A stretch of DNA of 64,000 nt from Gari tellinella (lineage: Eukaryota > Mollusca > Bivalvia > Cardiida > Psammobiidae). The DNA lies in NCBI GenBank assembly GCA_922989275.2, contig OV277864.1:54807550-54871549 (forward strand). The letters are read 5' to 3'. Below are positions 39,990 to 50,143 of the stretch, in pieces. The first letter of the stretch is position 1, and every line of letters starts with the position of its first letter. The position numbers were made by a program, and so were the translations under genes. Below the pieces are notes generated by a model, which searched no databases, had not been told where the DNA came from, and saw only the letters and a list, made by a program, of their open reading frames with translations.

Positions 39990-40200
39990 ATAGAGAATCT
40001 GACACGAGTGTTCATCTTTAAACTCTTTTAAACGTATGTTGTAGTCCCTACTCTTATCTGCCATATATATTTTCCGCCAAAACGCAACGTTGTTTTGTAG
40101 AAAAGGCGTCGTCAATGACGTCATTAGCCGTCCTGTTTCATGCACCGCTTGTGGAGAGCGGGTAATGAAAATGAAATTCTTGCCAATCACAACTAACTTA
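39990..40200. repeat. Family J right-part relative, diverged
   Basis: TATATTTTCCGCCAAAACGC, AACGTTGTTT, GTCAATGACGTCATTAGCCG and ATGCACCGCTTGTGGA follow the same order as the J right part at 46.23-46.33 kb. The hairpin half of J is absent. Confidence 0.6.
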
Positions 40201-40755
40201 AAGTGATGAAAACAAACAATATTAAATTATATTGTCATGAATATGTACAAGAAGATGGTAGCTAGTTGCTTTGCTTTCAATCTGCATACTGTGGTCTCTT
40301 ATCTTAAGAACATTAAACAGACTAGACTAGAAAGGTTTAAGTCGCAATGTTTATTGAATTCATCTACCGTAGATTAGACTACTACACGTGTGTGTAGTGT
40401 GTGAGAAAACGATGAGACACTCTCAACAGAAAGTCGTTTACTATTCAGACAGATGAATACACGTAATGTTGAATGATCATTCTAGCAGTTTGACTAAATT
40501 CAATGTTTTGCAATCCATGCTGAGCTTGACTGCAAAATAGCATATACGGGAGTTTCAGAGTAGAAAATGTTCTTTAATCGCATTTGCTGCTAACTATTTG
40601 CAAACATTGTCAGACAGCATGCTGTTTAATATATTTTTTTATATTATTGTCGTATAGAAGATAAGCGAATGCGATTTTGTTGACATTAGGAGGGGTGGAT
40701 GAAGAGAAATTATTCTCTGTCAATAGCACCTTTATGCCAACCCTATTGCAATCAC
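40200..40755. other. Unassigned stretch
   Basis: No recognised element or coding region. Confidence 0.45.
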
Positions 40756-40763
40756 TTTCAATA

Positions 40764-40886
40764 CCATGTTGACTATTGACTTAAATCTTAGTTGCAAATC
40801 AGACGTCAAGATGTTCTTTCTACAATGTAGAAAGAACATCTTGACGTCTGATTTGCAACTAAGATTTAAGTCAATAGTCAACATGG
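40764..40886. repeat. Perfect palindrome, 61-base arms, one-base centre
   Basis: Starts CCATGTTGACTATTGACTTA and ends TAAGTCAATAGTCAACATGG. Reading both arms base by base I find no mismatch, with a single A between them at 40825. The arm contains AAATCAGACGTCAAGATG, which recalls the CAGACG of type-1 cores but is otherwise unlike them. No other copy is seen. Confidence 0.95.
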
Positions 40887-40899
40887 TTTGAATACTACC

Positions 40900-41560
40900 A
40901 CGTTAGGCATTTTATTAGACATGTACAAATGTACTAACGTCTAGTTTTATTTCAACAGGAAACAATAAAGTATTTTCATTGGTTACCTTATAAGGGTAAA
41001 GGTTTGTTTAATATTCAAAACCACCATAACTGATCTGCTTTGAAGTATATTTGTATTAAATGGATCGTATTCATAATAGATTACTATTTCAAAATCAAAT
41101 AAAACATATCCTTCTGTTTGTACTGAAAGAATAAATGAACGACATTTGCAATTATATTCATATAATTTGTATATGTTTTATAAGCAACAAAGCAAAATTT
41201 AATAATCTGATACGATTAGATAAATTGGAACAGATGGTGACTATATAAAAAACTGTTTTATCTATTGCAAAGCATTATTATTATTATTATAAAGCATTGA
41301 AAGTGTTGGTTGGTTCGACTCATTATTCCGTTTTCATAATTAATCTGAGAATAACCACACAACTTAATGTGTATAACTTTGTGGACATTTAAGTTGTACG
41401 TCATCTCAAAAAAACTTTTAAATAAAATCATTACCAAGCTTGATAACGTTTGAACACTCTTATATAAAACGACACTTTTTGCCTACAATACCAGTTGAAC
41501 AGAGCTCGGAAACCTAAATTCCTGTCAGTTCGACAACAGTACATATGCAAACAGCTTTAA
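40900..41560. other. Unassigned stretch
   Basis: AT-rich with an (ATT)n run at about 41277-41291. No recognised element or coding region. Confidence 0.45.
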
Positions 41561-41569
41561 AATAGTCCA

Positions 41570-41812
41570 GAGGCCAGTTTCATAAAACTTCTTACGACAA
41601 AAACGATCGTAAGTTTTAACTTTAAAATACAGTTTAGTCATGATTTCTCCATCTAATCCAGTCTTGTAACATCTCTTTGGAATGGTCTTTTCAAGACGAT
41701 TCCAAAGAGATGACACAAGACAGGATTAGACGGAGAAATATTTAATATTTGATACTTTATATTCTGACTTACGAAAACATTTGTCGTACAAAGTTTTACG
41801 AAACGGACCCCA
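41570..41812. mobile_element. Family H palindromic MITE, complete
   Basis: Outer ends AGGCCAGTTTCATAAAACTT and AAAGTTTTACGAAACGGACC. Inner arms TTACGACAAAAACGATCGTA and TCTGACTTACGAAAACA, then TTTCTCCATCTAATCCAGTC and mirror. The central hairpin is CATCTCTTTGGAATGGTCTT and mirror. The best preserved H copy. Confidence 0.85.
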
Positions 41813-41819
41813 GATATGA

Positions 41820-41945
41820 AGCATCGTAACGCGGTGTCTGATCATAAAACAAACTGTTTGTCAATCACATTAGTATTTTTATGTCAAACTACCTAGAGTT
41901 TTAAACTTTAGAAATTAAAGCAGACGATATGTCAGCAAGCATTTT
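41820..41945 (+). mobile_element. G-type half element
   Basis: CGTAACGCGGTGTCTGATCA then CAAACTGTTTGTCAATCAC and AAAGCAGACGATATG. A right half-core with the G/D right-arm motif. The left half is absent, possibly removed when H inserted next to it. Confidence 0.6.
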
Positions 41946-42031
41946 ATATAGTGGAAGTAAATGTGTTTTGACGTCATACTATTAACCCATTACCCCATAG
42001 CCTATTTCTAATATAGAAAATAGTAGACTAT

Positions 42032-42577
42032 TTAAAGCGACTCGCAACCAGATGGTGCATTAAAAATAGTAATTTGTAAATATGTGTCAAACGCTTATAT
42101 AAATGGTAAAGAATTAGTTTAGGATAAGAAATTCTGTTTAAAAAAATGTATTTCAATAAAAAAAAATACTGGTCTCTGGTGGGATTCGAACCCGGGGCCC
42201 GGCATTGGCGGACAGAAGGCAAAATAGGGGAAACCGCTTAGACCAATGAACCACGGAGACTATCCGTTTATCTCGGATCGATCTAACGTATTTCAATGTG
42301 TAGCGATAAAAAGTGCATACAACTTCGTGTTTCGGCTCGGGTTTATGTCTGAGCCCGTGTAGAGAAGCAACAACAACAACTATACCGTCTACTAGTCGGT
42401 ATAGAAAAACGATGGAAAATATCTATTAATCTAAGATTCGGTGACGATTCTTGAAACTTTTTTTGGACTGATCATATTTTTTTAATGTCAGAATCCAAAT
42501 AATGCCACAAATTTGCTTTTATTTGAGTATTTTATTTTATTTCGACAAGTACACCATCCGGTTGCGAGTCCCTTTAA
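42032..42577. mobile_element. Family N element nested in family B
   Basis: TTAAAGCGACTCGCAACCAG to CCGGTTGCGAGTCCCTTTAA, with TTAA on both sides. The interior matches 24166-24671 over most of its length, apart from about 40 extra bases (AGTTTAGGATAAGAAATTC and following). Its insertion into the known B sequence defines both boundaries. Confidence 0.9.
42170..42260 (-). tRNA. tRNA-like sequence in family N, possibly pol III-active
   Basis: The minus strand starts GTCTCCGTGGTTCATTGG then TCTAAGCGG and ends GGGTTCGAATCCCACC then AGAGACCA. The first seven bases pair with the acceptor 3' side at six of seven positions, and both A and B boxes are good. The 91-base length and long middle suggest a class II (Leu or Ser type) ancestor, but I cannot fold a clean anticodon arm. 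A T run follows on this strand. It could be a SINE promoter instead of a functional tRNA. Confidence 0.45.
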
Positions 42578-42959
42578 AGCAAGTTGAAAGTAAAGCAGAA
42601 TGCACCTTAAGGCGCATTCTGCTTTACTTTCAGCCTGCTTTAAGCTATCACCTACTAAAAAAGAAAATACTTTTTCTGATAAAAATTCATATTTGTATAA
42701 TTTGCAACTATTTTCTTAGGTGGAGGAATAAATTAGAGACGTAAAAAGGCGTATTTATGGGGTGATTGGTTAAAGAAATGTTTAACTCTTTCACTCGTAT
42801 TGAAATGTCTTTAGTCAAAACAATCCTAAAGCTGACTTTAAAAATATTGCAGACGACACTACCAATGCAGACTATATTTTGGCGGTAAGGGAGTTACAGC
42901 AGACGATAACATTGGCAACGAAATAGTTAAAAATCTTTTTCCTCCCTGACATTTATAAT

Positions 42960-43182
42960 AAATAATTCCAGTTCCCAATTCAGTCTAATCCATTTTAACC
43001 ATTTAGGAATTTTTTCAACAATATATTGTAATATGATAAATAGTGAAGACCCAGATCAGAGGTCTCCATTAGGAGCCCTCTGATCTGGATCTTCACTATT
43101 TGCATAGAACGTATGTACTCTTCTCAGGTACACCTATTGCAAATGACGCATATATGTGTGACTAGGGTTCAAATGGTTAATT
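42960..43182 (-). mobile_element. Family F MITE
   Basis: AATAATTCCAGTTCCCAATT and TCTAATCCATTTTAACC, the hairpin AATAGTGAAGACCCAGATCA, GAGGTCTCC and mirror at about 43040-43102, then GTACTCTTCTCAGGTACACC. It ends AGGGTTCAAATGGTTAA. A short scrap CGACAAGTATACTCGTCACT of another F left end follows at 43200. Confidence 0.78.
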
Positions 43183-43553
43183 AACTCATAGAACCATAGC
43201 GACAAGTATACTCGTCACTGGCAACTAGGAAGTAAGTTAGGGGTTACGGTACTGCGACACAGAATATATCATATAGTACCGATTAATGTTGAGATAATGA
43301 TGAAGGGGATGGTTTCAGTAAGATGATTTTGGCTAATCTCATCTACTACACGGCAGCATATGGGATCAAAACCATCGACCTATAAAATTAAATCGATGCC
43401 AAATTTGACCATGTATGGACTTATATTTCATTGTTTCTATAGAGGAGCTTGTATGAGTGCTCATTATTTATCATTTTTAATAAGCGAGTTGACTAAATTA
43501 TATAACGCGAGCCTTGGCGAGCGTCATATTAATTTTAGTCGACGAGTTTATTA

Positions 43554-45204
43554 ACAAGAGGGCCATGGCCCACAAGTCGCTCACCTGAGAACATTGCACC
43601 TAAGCTGACTGGGCAAAACAATATCGTGATATATATAGCTATAAAAAGAGTTTTAAGTGTTTTTCCTATATAAGTCTATATAAAACTGATAAGCCTTTGG
43701 GCAGGACCAAATTTGATCAAAGGGTCATAATTTTAACAATCTTGGTAGAGGACCATAATGCAAAGTTACAGGTCAAATATAAATGATCTGGGCCTTACAG
43801 TTTCAGAGAAGAAGTTTTTTTTAAAGGTTTTCCTATGAAAAACTAATAAGTCGAGGGTGGGGCCATTTTTGGCACGGGGTCATTATTTGAACAATCTTGG
43901 TAGAGGATCACAAGGCAACGCTATGTGACAAATATTAAAGAACTGGGCCTTACAGTTTCAGAGAAGAAGAAATTTAAAGGTTTTCCTATATAAGTCTATG
44001 TAAAACTGATAAGCACCGGGGCGAGGCCAATTTTGACCCGGGGGTCATAATTTGAACAAACTTGGTAGAGGACTATAAGGCAAAGCTACATTTCAAATAT
44101 AAATGATCTGGGCCTTACAGTTTCAGAGAAGAAGATTTTTAAAGATTTTCCTATGAAAAACTGATAAGCCCAAGGGCGGGGCCATTTTTGGCCCAGGGGT
44201 CATAAGCTGAACAGTCTTGGTAGAAGACCATAAGGCAAAGCTACATGTCAAATTTGAAAGATCTGGGCCTTACAGTTTCAGATAAGAAGATTTTTAAAGA
44301 TTTTCCTATATAACTCTATGTAAAACTGATAAGCCCCTGGGCGGGGCCAATTTTGACCCGGGGGTCATAATTTGAACAATCATGGAAGAGGACTATAAGG
44401 CAAAGCTATATTTCAAATATAAATGATCTGGGCCAAACAGTTTCAGAGAAGAAGAATTTTAAAGGTTTTCTGAAGAAAAACTGATAAGCCCAAGGGCGGG
44501 GCCATTTTTGGCCAAGGGGTCATAATTTGAACAATCTTGGTAGAGGGCCATTAGGCAAAGCTATATCTCAAATTTTAAAGATCTATGCCTCACAGTTTCA
44601 GAGAAGAAGATTTTTAAAGGTTTTCCTATATAACTCTATGTAAAACTGATAAGCCCGGGGGCAGGGCCAATTTTGACCCGGGGTCATAATTTGAACAATC
44701 TAGGTAGAGGATCATAAGGCAAAGCTACATGTCAAATATTAATGATCTAGGCCATACAGTTTCAGAGAAGAAGATTTTCAAAGGTTTTCTCAGAAAAACT
44801 GATAAGCCCTGGGGCGGGACCATTTTTGGCCCCAGGGTCAAAATTTGAACAATCTTGGTAGAATATCATTAGGTCATGATAAAAACCAAATATCAAAGGT
44901 CTGTGCCTTTTGGTTTCTGAGAAGAAGATTTTTAAAGATTTTCTTATGCATTAAAAGTTGTCTATACGGTCATATTAGAAAATCTGGTCCCAAAGCAAGG
45001 GGAATAACTCTAGCCAAAATCTTTGAACAACATGTCGCTCCCCCTTGTCACTGATGCTTCTGACAAAGTTTGGTTCAAATCGGGTCAGTGGTTTCTGAGG
45101 AGATGTTGTTTGAAAGTGTGGACGGACGTCGAACGACGGACGCCGGACGACGGACGGAATGGTATCACAATAGCTCATCCTGAGCCGAAGGCTCAGGTGA
45201 GCTA
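43554..45204 (+). mobile_element. Family O: pearl-like element with tandem core
   Basis: A 1.65-kb insert in J. The left end is ACAAGAGGGCCATGGCCCAC then AAGTCGCTCACCTGAG. The right end has a short hairpin CCTGAGCCGAAGGCTCAGG then TGAGC(TAA). Between them lies a tandem array. A short conserved flank around a core of about 160-bp repeats is how the bivalve pearl elements (Helentron-associated) are built; that link is by architecture only. Target duplication is TA or none; the AT-rich site leaves this ambiguous. Confidence 0.8.
43620..44960 (+). repeat. Tandem array with alternating two-monomer unit
   Basis: The word GATAAG (AATAAG once) recurs at about 43688, 43845, 44008, 44163, 44328, 44483, 44648 and 44801. 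Spacing alternates roughly 155 and 165 bp. Long monomers contain CCTATATAASTCTATGTAAA and short ones CCTATGAAAAACTGAT or similar. The array is therefore four copies of a dimer of about 320 bp. Each monomer has TTTGAACAATCTTGGTAGAG, AGGCAAAGCTACAT and TTACAGTTTCAGAGAAGAAG. Confidence 0.9.
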
Positions 45205-45499
45205 AAAATGATAAATGATGAGCACGAATGTGAGATTCTATTTATCACATAATACTTTTAAGCACCTATTAAATTGATTGAATCCGTAGTGTGTAGACCC
45301 TCCGCTAAATAGATTTTCCACCAAAACGTTACGTTGTTTAAGTTAACGTCATAGTAATTGACGTCATTTGGCGTCCGCTAAATTCAGCGCTTGTGGACGA
45401 ACAAGTTGGACCGGAGCCCAAACAAACGATATTCCACTAGTGGATTACGATATTTATACAATCGCTTTATGCAACTCAAAGACCGCAAATTATGTTATA

Positions 45500-46012
45500 A
45501 ACTTACATAATGAGTCATGTTCCTCTCAATATAACTTTGGTATACATATATTTCTATTTTGCTTCGTCAATATATAGACTGTTGACTATATTTTCATCTA
45601 GTCGTTTGATGAATCTTTTGTGATCAAATATCTCAATTTTCAAAACAGATAATAAGCCTCTATTGCATCAATCCCATCCCATTTCATGGATATCTTATGC
45701 GTCAGATTCTATAGTTGGCATGAAACATCTTAATGTAAAAATTATACAAATGTATATTCTGTAAACGTAATAGAGAGCGTATCAAATCAGAATTGAATAT
45801 GCGATAGATATCAACAGTTTAAGCTACGCAAACAACGACTGTAAATACAAGTGAAAGTTTAAAGCAGTATGTTGGTAAAGCAGAGAGCTGTTTCAGGTTT
45901 ACTGTCACTCTGCTTTTAGCAGCATCAGGTCAAAAACACCAAAAACAAGCCCTCGTTGAAGAGTTTACATGTACTTAGGGGCTCGTACTGCTTCGCTGAT
46001 TTAACAATTGCT
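45500..46012. other. Mostly unassigned stretch
   Basis: A decayed C-like core occurs at about 45858-45925 (AGTTTAAAGCAGTATGTTGG, AAAGCAGAGAGCTG, GTTTACTGTCACTCTGC). The rest is unassigned. Confidence 0.5.
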
Positions 46013-46014
46013 TA

Positions 46015-46432
46015 AATAGAGGATCTTGTATGAGTGCTCATTATTTATCATTTTTAATAAACGAGTTGACTAAAATGATATGACATGAGCCTTGGCGAGC
46101 GTCATATTCATTTTAGTCAACGAGTTTATTAAAAATGATAAATAATGAGCACGAATGTGATATTCTATTTATCACATAACCAATTCAAGCACCTATTAAA
46201 TTGATTTGAAGCCGTAGATTGTAGACCCTCCGCTATATAGATTTTCCGCCAAACGTTACGTTGTATACGTTAAAGTCATAGTAAATGACGTCATTTGGCG
46301 CCCCGCTACATGCAGCGCTTATGGACGAACAAGTTAGGCCGGAGCCCAAAAAACGATATTCCACTAGTGGATTACGATATTTATACAATCGCTTTATGCA
46401 ACTCCTAGACCGCAAATTATGTGATAAAATGA
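46015..46432. mobile_element. Family J element, uninterrupted copy
   Basis: The hairpin half is at about 46030-46152: GAGTGCTCATTATTTATCAT, TTTTAATAAACGAGTTGAC and mirror around GAGCCTTGGCGAGC. A second part runs from TTTATCACATAAC to ATTATGTGATAAA, itself an inverted pair. It gives the empty site for the O insertion in the 43.44 kb copy. Confidence 0.87.
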
Positions 46433-46666
46433 CTATATTCGACAATAGTACAGTTATACTGCCTTCAATCTAACTTTGAAACGATATAGTAGACAACAAT
46501 ATTGAAGAAGACGACAATATGACGGTAAATGGGAAAAATTTACGATAAATTTCATCATGAAAGGATTAAAACAAACTCTCAGAATTTCTTAACAATGTCG
46601 TGTTCTACATTTCAGTTAGCATTCTGTTTGCGTTCTGTTTCGTTTAAACGGGGCTACATGACGTCA

Positions 46667-46916
46667 TACAGTGGAGAAAACGTTATTCTTTCCCAATAAA
46701 CGCGTTTACGCTAAAACTATTATTTCTATTGCAAACAGTTTGGAGCCAGATCAGACGCCGGGTAACCCGGCGTCTGATCAGGCTCCATACTTTTTGCCAC
46801 CAAGATAAACATGAATTATCAGAATTGTCCAAAAATTGCACTTTTCTACGTTTTAGTGTTTTGCGTTTGCGTTTCGTTTCGTTTAAACGGGAAAGAATAA
46901 CAGATTCTCCACTGTA
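46667..46916 (+). mobile_element. Family A MITE
   Basis: TACAGTGGAGAAAACGTTAT to ATAACAGATTCTCCACTGTA. The two ends are of different subtypes (AAAACG against the mirror of ATCTG). The hairpin is near-perfect apart from CTCCATACTTTTTGCC. It may be a recombinant between subfamilies. Confidence 0.9.
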
Positions 46917-46944
46917 CCACTGCATATTCTTTATCGATGTAAAG

Positions 46945-47180
46945 AACGCAGGTAAAGTACAGAAGACGTCTTCTTCCTATTAAACGAAACGCAAACGCAA
47001 TACAATAACCTGTTGAAAATGACACATTCTTGAAAAATCTGACACATTATTTTCATCTGAATGGCCAAGAGTTTGGACCTTGATCAGACGCTGGGTAACC
47101 CAGTGTCTGACTGATCAGGATCCAAACATAATAAATTTAGAATCAGTGCGTTAACCGAGAAAAAAAGACATCTTTCCTAA
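46945..47180 (-). mobile_element. Family A MITE, decayed
   Basis: AGTACAGAAGACGTCTTCTT, AACGAAACGCAAACGCAATA, a hairpin with TTGGACCTTGATCAGACGCT and GTGTCTGACTGATCAGGATC, then GCGTTAACCGAGAAAAAAAG. The final end is lost. Confidence 0.6.
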
Positions 47181-47411
47181 TTATTAAATATATCTACATG
47201 TACTTTGATTTTGAAAAGTCTTTAGCTTATATTACTCTTGGGGTCTTAAATGATTTTGTGTATGTAATAATATTGATTCCTTCAGTAAGGAAAGGCTAAG
47301 TTTTGAATATGAAAATCTGAAAAAGGCATCGACTATGTAAAGCCAAATAGCTTTAAAAATGTGATAATTCACCCTAACCATCAATGCCAAAATGAGACGC
47401 AGTTCTATGGT

Positions 47412-47661
47412 TACAGTGGAGAATCTGTTATTCTTTCCCAATAAACGCGTTTACGCTAAAACTATTATTTGCAGTGCAAACAGTTTGCAGCCAGATCAGA
47501 CGCCGGGTAACCCGGCGTCTGATCAGGCTCCAAACTGTTTGCCACCAAGATAAACAAGAATTATCAGAATTGTCCAAAAGTTGTTCTTTTCTACGTTTTA
47601 GTGCTTTGCGTTTGCGTACGTTTGCGTTTAAACGGGAAATAATAACAGATTCTCCACTGTA
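47412..47661 (+). mobile_element. Family A MITE, young subfamily
   Basis: A complete 250-bp copy with perfect ends except AAATAATAACAG on the right. It shares TTTGCAGCC with 37.20 kb and AAATAATAACAG with 49.50 kb. Confidence 0.92.
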
Positions 47662-47678
47662 ACCCTTCTCCGCCGCCA

Positions 47679-47941
47679 TACAGTGGAGAAGACGTTATTC
47701 CTTCCCGCTTAACGCAAACTAAACGCAAACTAAACGAAAAAAAACATCGTAATAAAACGTAGAAAAGGACCATTTTTCGACAATTCTGGTTATTCATATT
47801 AATCTGAGTGGCAAACAGATTAGAGCCTGATCAGACGCCGGGTTACCCGGCGTCTGATCTGGCTCCAAACTGTTTGTGATGGAAATAATAGTTTTAACAT
47901 CAACGCATTTACTCGGTTAGAATAATGTTTCCTCCACTGTA
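47679..47941 (-). mobile_element. Family A MITE
   Basis: TACAGTGGAGAAGACGTTAT to AATGTTTCCTCCACTGTA. The hairpin centre is perfect (GCCTGATCAGACGCCGGGTT and mirror). It starts 17 bp after the preceding A copy, in the opposite orientation. Confidence 0.9.
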
Positions 47942-48204
47942 TAGCTTCTGCTTTGAAATGTTTGTCTGTAAAAGTCGTCATTTTAAAATAACTTTAACTC
48001 AACCATAATTCCTTAATTTGCACATGTATATATCGTTACTATGGAGAAGAATTCATATAAGTTATGTTTAACTTGTTTTCCTATACATGCTTATATAGCT
48101 TATTATGTTACATTATGTTTATAATATGTGTATAATGTCATATGTAAAAAATCTGAAATAAATATTGTTTAAACTAAAAAATGTGCATTTTTAACTGAAG
48201 AATT

Positions 48205-48632
48205 CTTACTCTTTACCCATGGCATATTTCTAGTTTTTGAAGACCAGGTTCCAAGGTTATAAAGCGTTTGAGCGGAGTCTGAGTGTATCTCAAGCATTTG
48301 ATTGGTCAGATTTGAGCCTAGGCTCAAATCTGACCAATCAAATGCTAGGCTCAAATCTGACCAATCAAATGCTTAAGAACGATTTTAGACTCAACTGAAA
48401 AGCTTTATAACCTGGACCCAGAGATTGCTTAAAGCAGGTTGAAAGTTAAGCAGACTGCGCTTTAAGGTGCATTCTGGTTTACTTTCAACATGCTTTAAAT
48501 ACAATCTGCTAGTTAATCGAAAAACATTTAGCATGGTGTATAGCCATGACTGTATAAATTGGATCGGTTTTCTTCAGTGGAGGAATATATCAAATGCGCT
48601 AAAAGGCGTTTCCATGCGAGAAAGGATTAAAT
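48205..48632 (+). mobile_element. Family B MITE hosting an I element
   Basis: ACTCTTTACCCATGGCATAT and TTTCTAGTTTTTGAAGACC, then the I insert. It resumes with TTGCTTAAAGCAGGTTGAAA, a type-2 hairpin and the right arm (CTTCAGTGGAGGAATATATC, AAGGCGTTTCCATG). It ends GAGAAAGGATTAA. Confidence 0.82.
48244..48420. mobile_element. Family I MITE with internal duplication, nested in B
   Basis: CCAGGTTCCAAGGTTATAAA to TTTATAACCTGGACCC. The inner palindrome GATTGGTCAGATTTGAGCCT plus mirror is followed by a second partial copy (GCTAGGCTCAAATCTGACCA). The right arm is therefore duplicated compared with the copy at 13.08 kb. Confidence 0.87.
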
Positions 48633-48639
48633 AAGCTTC

Positions 48640-49440
48640 AATTAGTTCGGGCGTATGTGGCGTCTTTTCTTGATTTTAACCTGTGGCAGAAAATGGACAA
48701 AGGTCTCTTAACTATTATTGCAACATCATTTTCAGTGAATATCAGAATTTAATAAGTACAGTGTCAAAATGATATAAATAGTTATCCTTTAAAAGATTAA
48801 AGGACATTTAGTGATGGATATACTCATCCTTTACAAACAATGTTACTATGAAACGTTCACTTGTAATTTAAAAAATGAAGCATCCAGTGATTATGGTTTA
48901 CACTGCTTGTCATATTGAAGTATAGCAGTTGTCAAAACCCTAAACAGTCAAAACAAAGACTAAGGAATAATCTAGAATATCGCATGAAAGAACTAAAAAC
49001 ACCATCGAGAAAAACAACTGGATATTTGTTTTATTGACTTTTCATCCTTTTTGCACTCCAATCATAGACATACAATTCAAGTAAGATGAAATGGACCGTT
49101 GGAAACGAATTCGCCGTCGGCTAAGAGGCTAACACACTGGTTCTTTAAATGTATTTTTAACATTAAGAGTTTGCCTAAACTAATATTTATGTGTTTTGTA
49201 GGCGATTGGCATCCATTTGCAAAAAGGAAGTTATTTAAGTGGGAGTATAAGATCCAAGTATAAGTACTAACTCAGCAGAAACATAATAGCGAAACTAATA
49301 GACCGTAATCTGTGGTGAAATGTCACTCGAAATACTGCAAAACTTTATCAAGAAAGAATTTCCAAATGACGATAAGTGTTCCTTAAATGTGTTATCACAG
49401 GGAAATAAATAATAATGATATAATTCGATTTTAAAGACAC
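48640..49440. other. Mostly unassigned stretch with an F remnant
   Basis: At 48803-48970, GACATTTAGTGATGGATATA, CTCATCCTTTACAAACAATG, GTTTACACTGCTTGTC and CTAAACAGTC follow the F order but are heavily decayed. The rest is unassigned. Confidence 0.45.
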
Positions 49441-49501
49441 TTTGTGCAAAAACTTATACAAATACAGAGCACAACGAAATGTTTCCAATTGTCATATAAA
49501 A

Positions 49502-49751
49502 TACAGAGGAGAATGTGTTATTCTTTCCCAATAAACGCGTTTACGCTAAAACTATTATTTCTATTGCAAACAGTTTGGAGCCAGATCAGACGCCGGGTAA
49601 CCCGGCGTCTGATCAGGCTCCAAACTGTTTGCCACCAAGATAAACAAGAATTATCAGAATTGTCCAAAAGTTGTTCTTTTCTACGTTTTAGTGCTTTGCG
49701 TTTGCGTACGTTTGCGTTTAAACGGGAAATAATAACAGATTCTCCACTGTA
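49502..49751 (+). mobile_element. Family A MITE, young subfamily
   Basis: Left end TACAGAGGAGAATGTGTTAT, right end ATAACAGATTCTCCACTGTA, near-perfect hairpin at about 49566-49632. A short A-like scrap (TACAGAGGAAAATACTTATT, GTGGCAAATAGTTTGTAGCC) follows at 49780-49870. Confidence 0.9.
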
Positions 49752-49944
49752 TCACGTACATATATTTAAATATGACTATGTACAGAGGAAAATACTTATT
49801 TTTCAATAATTACACTTTATCTTAATCTGAGTGGCAAATAGTTTGTAGCCGGATCAGACACCGGGTTACTTGCGACCGGCCAGTAAGAGAGGAAAGTGAA
49901 TGTTGAATACACGACACATGGCAGTCGAGAGAAAGACGTATGTT

Positions 49945-50143
49945 ACTAACTCATTTGCGGTCAAAAGATTCTGCCATGCTTATATATTGGATTAGTCATT
50001 TTTTATCTAAGCGATGCCGGGTCTAAATTTTCATTTCGTTTGCTTATATTTAAATTCCTAGCAGCAAACAGTGTAGACTCTGATCAGAATATATACTGCT
50101 TGCATATGTCCCTTTTAGGAGATGCTAGGCACAAATGAGTTAA
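49945..50143 (+). mobile_element. Family E MITE
   Basis: CTAACTCATTTGCGGTCAAA to GGCACAAATGAGTTAA. The short hairpin is GTGTAGACTCTGATCAGAAT then ATATACTGCTTGC. It carries GGATTAGTCATTTTTTATC and AAATTCCTAGCAGCAAACAG. Confidence 0.8.

Larger units (their letters stand above)
41993..42773 (+). mobile_element. Family B MITE hosting an N element
   Basis: TTAACCCATTACCCCATAGC to GGGGTGATTGGTTAA. The hairpin at about 42574-42645 is TTAAAGCAAGTTGAAAGTAA, AGCAGAATGCACC and mirror. The left arm is split at the TTAA that starts the hairpin by the N element. Confidence 0.87.
43441..45500. mobile_element. Family J element interrupted by O
   Basis: The left hairpin arm (GAGTGCTCATTATTTATCAT, GAGTTGACTAAATTATATA and mirror) is cut at GTTTATTA by the O element. 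It resumes at AAAATGATAAATGATGAGCA. The right part continues with TTTTCCACCAAAACGTTACG, TTGACGTCATTTGGCGTCC and CCACTAGTGGATTACGATAT. It matches J copies at 46.0 and 63.35 kb. Confidence 0.87.

Noticed and set aside
43441..45500. LTR retrotransposon, suggested by flanking similar sequence around a 1.65-kb interior
   Set aside because: The flanks are the two halves of one J element, not two copies of an LTR. The interior is a tandem array with no reverse transcriptase or gag frame.
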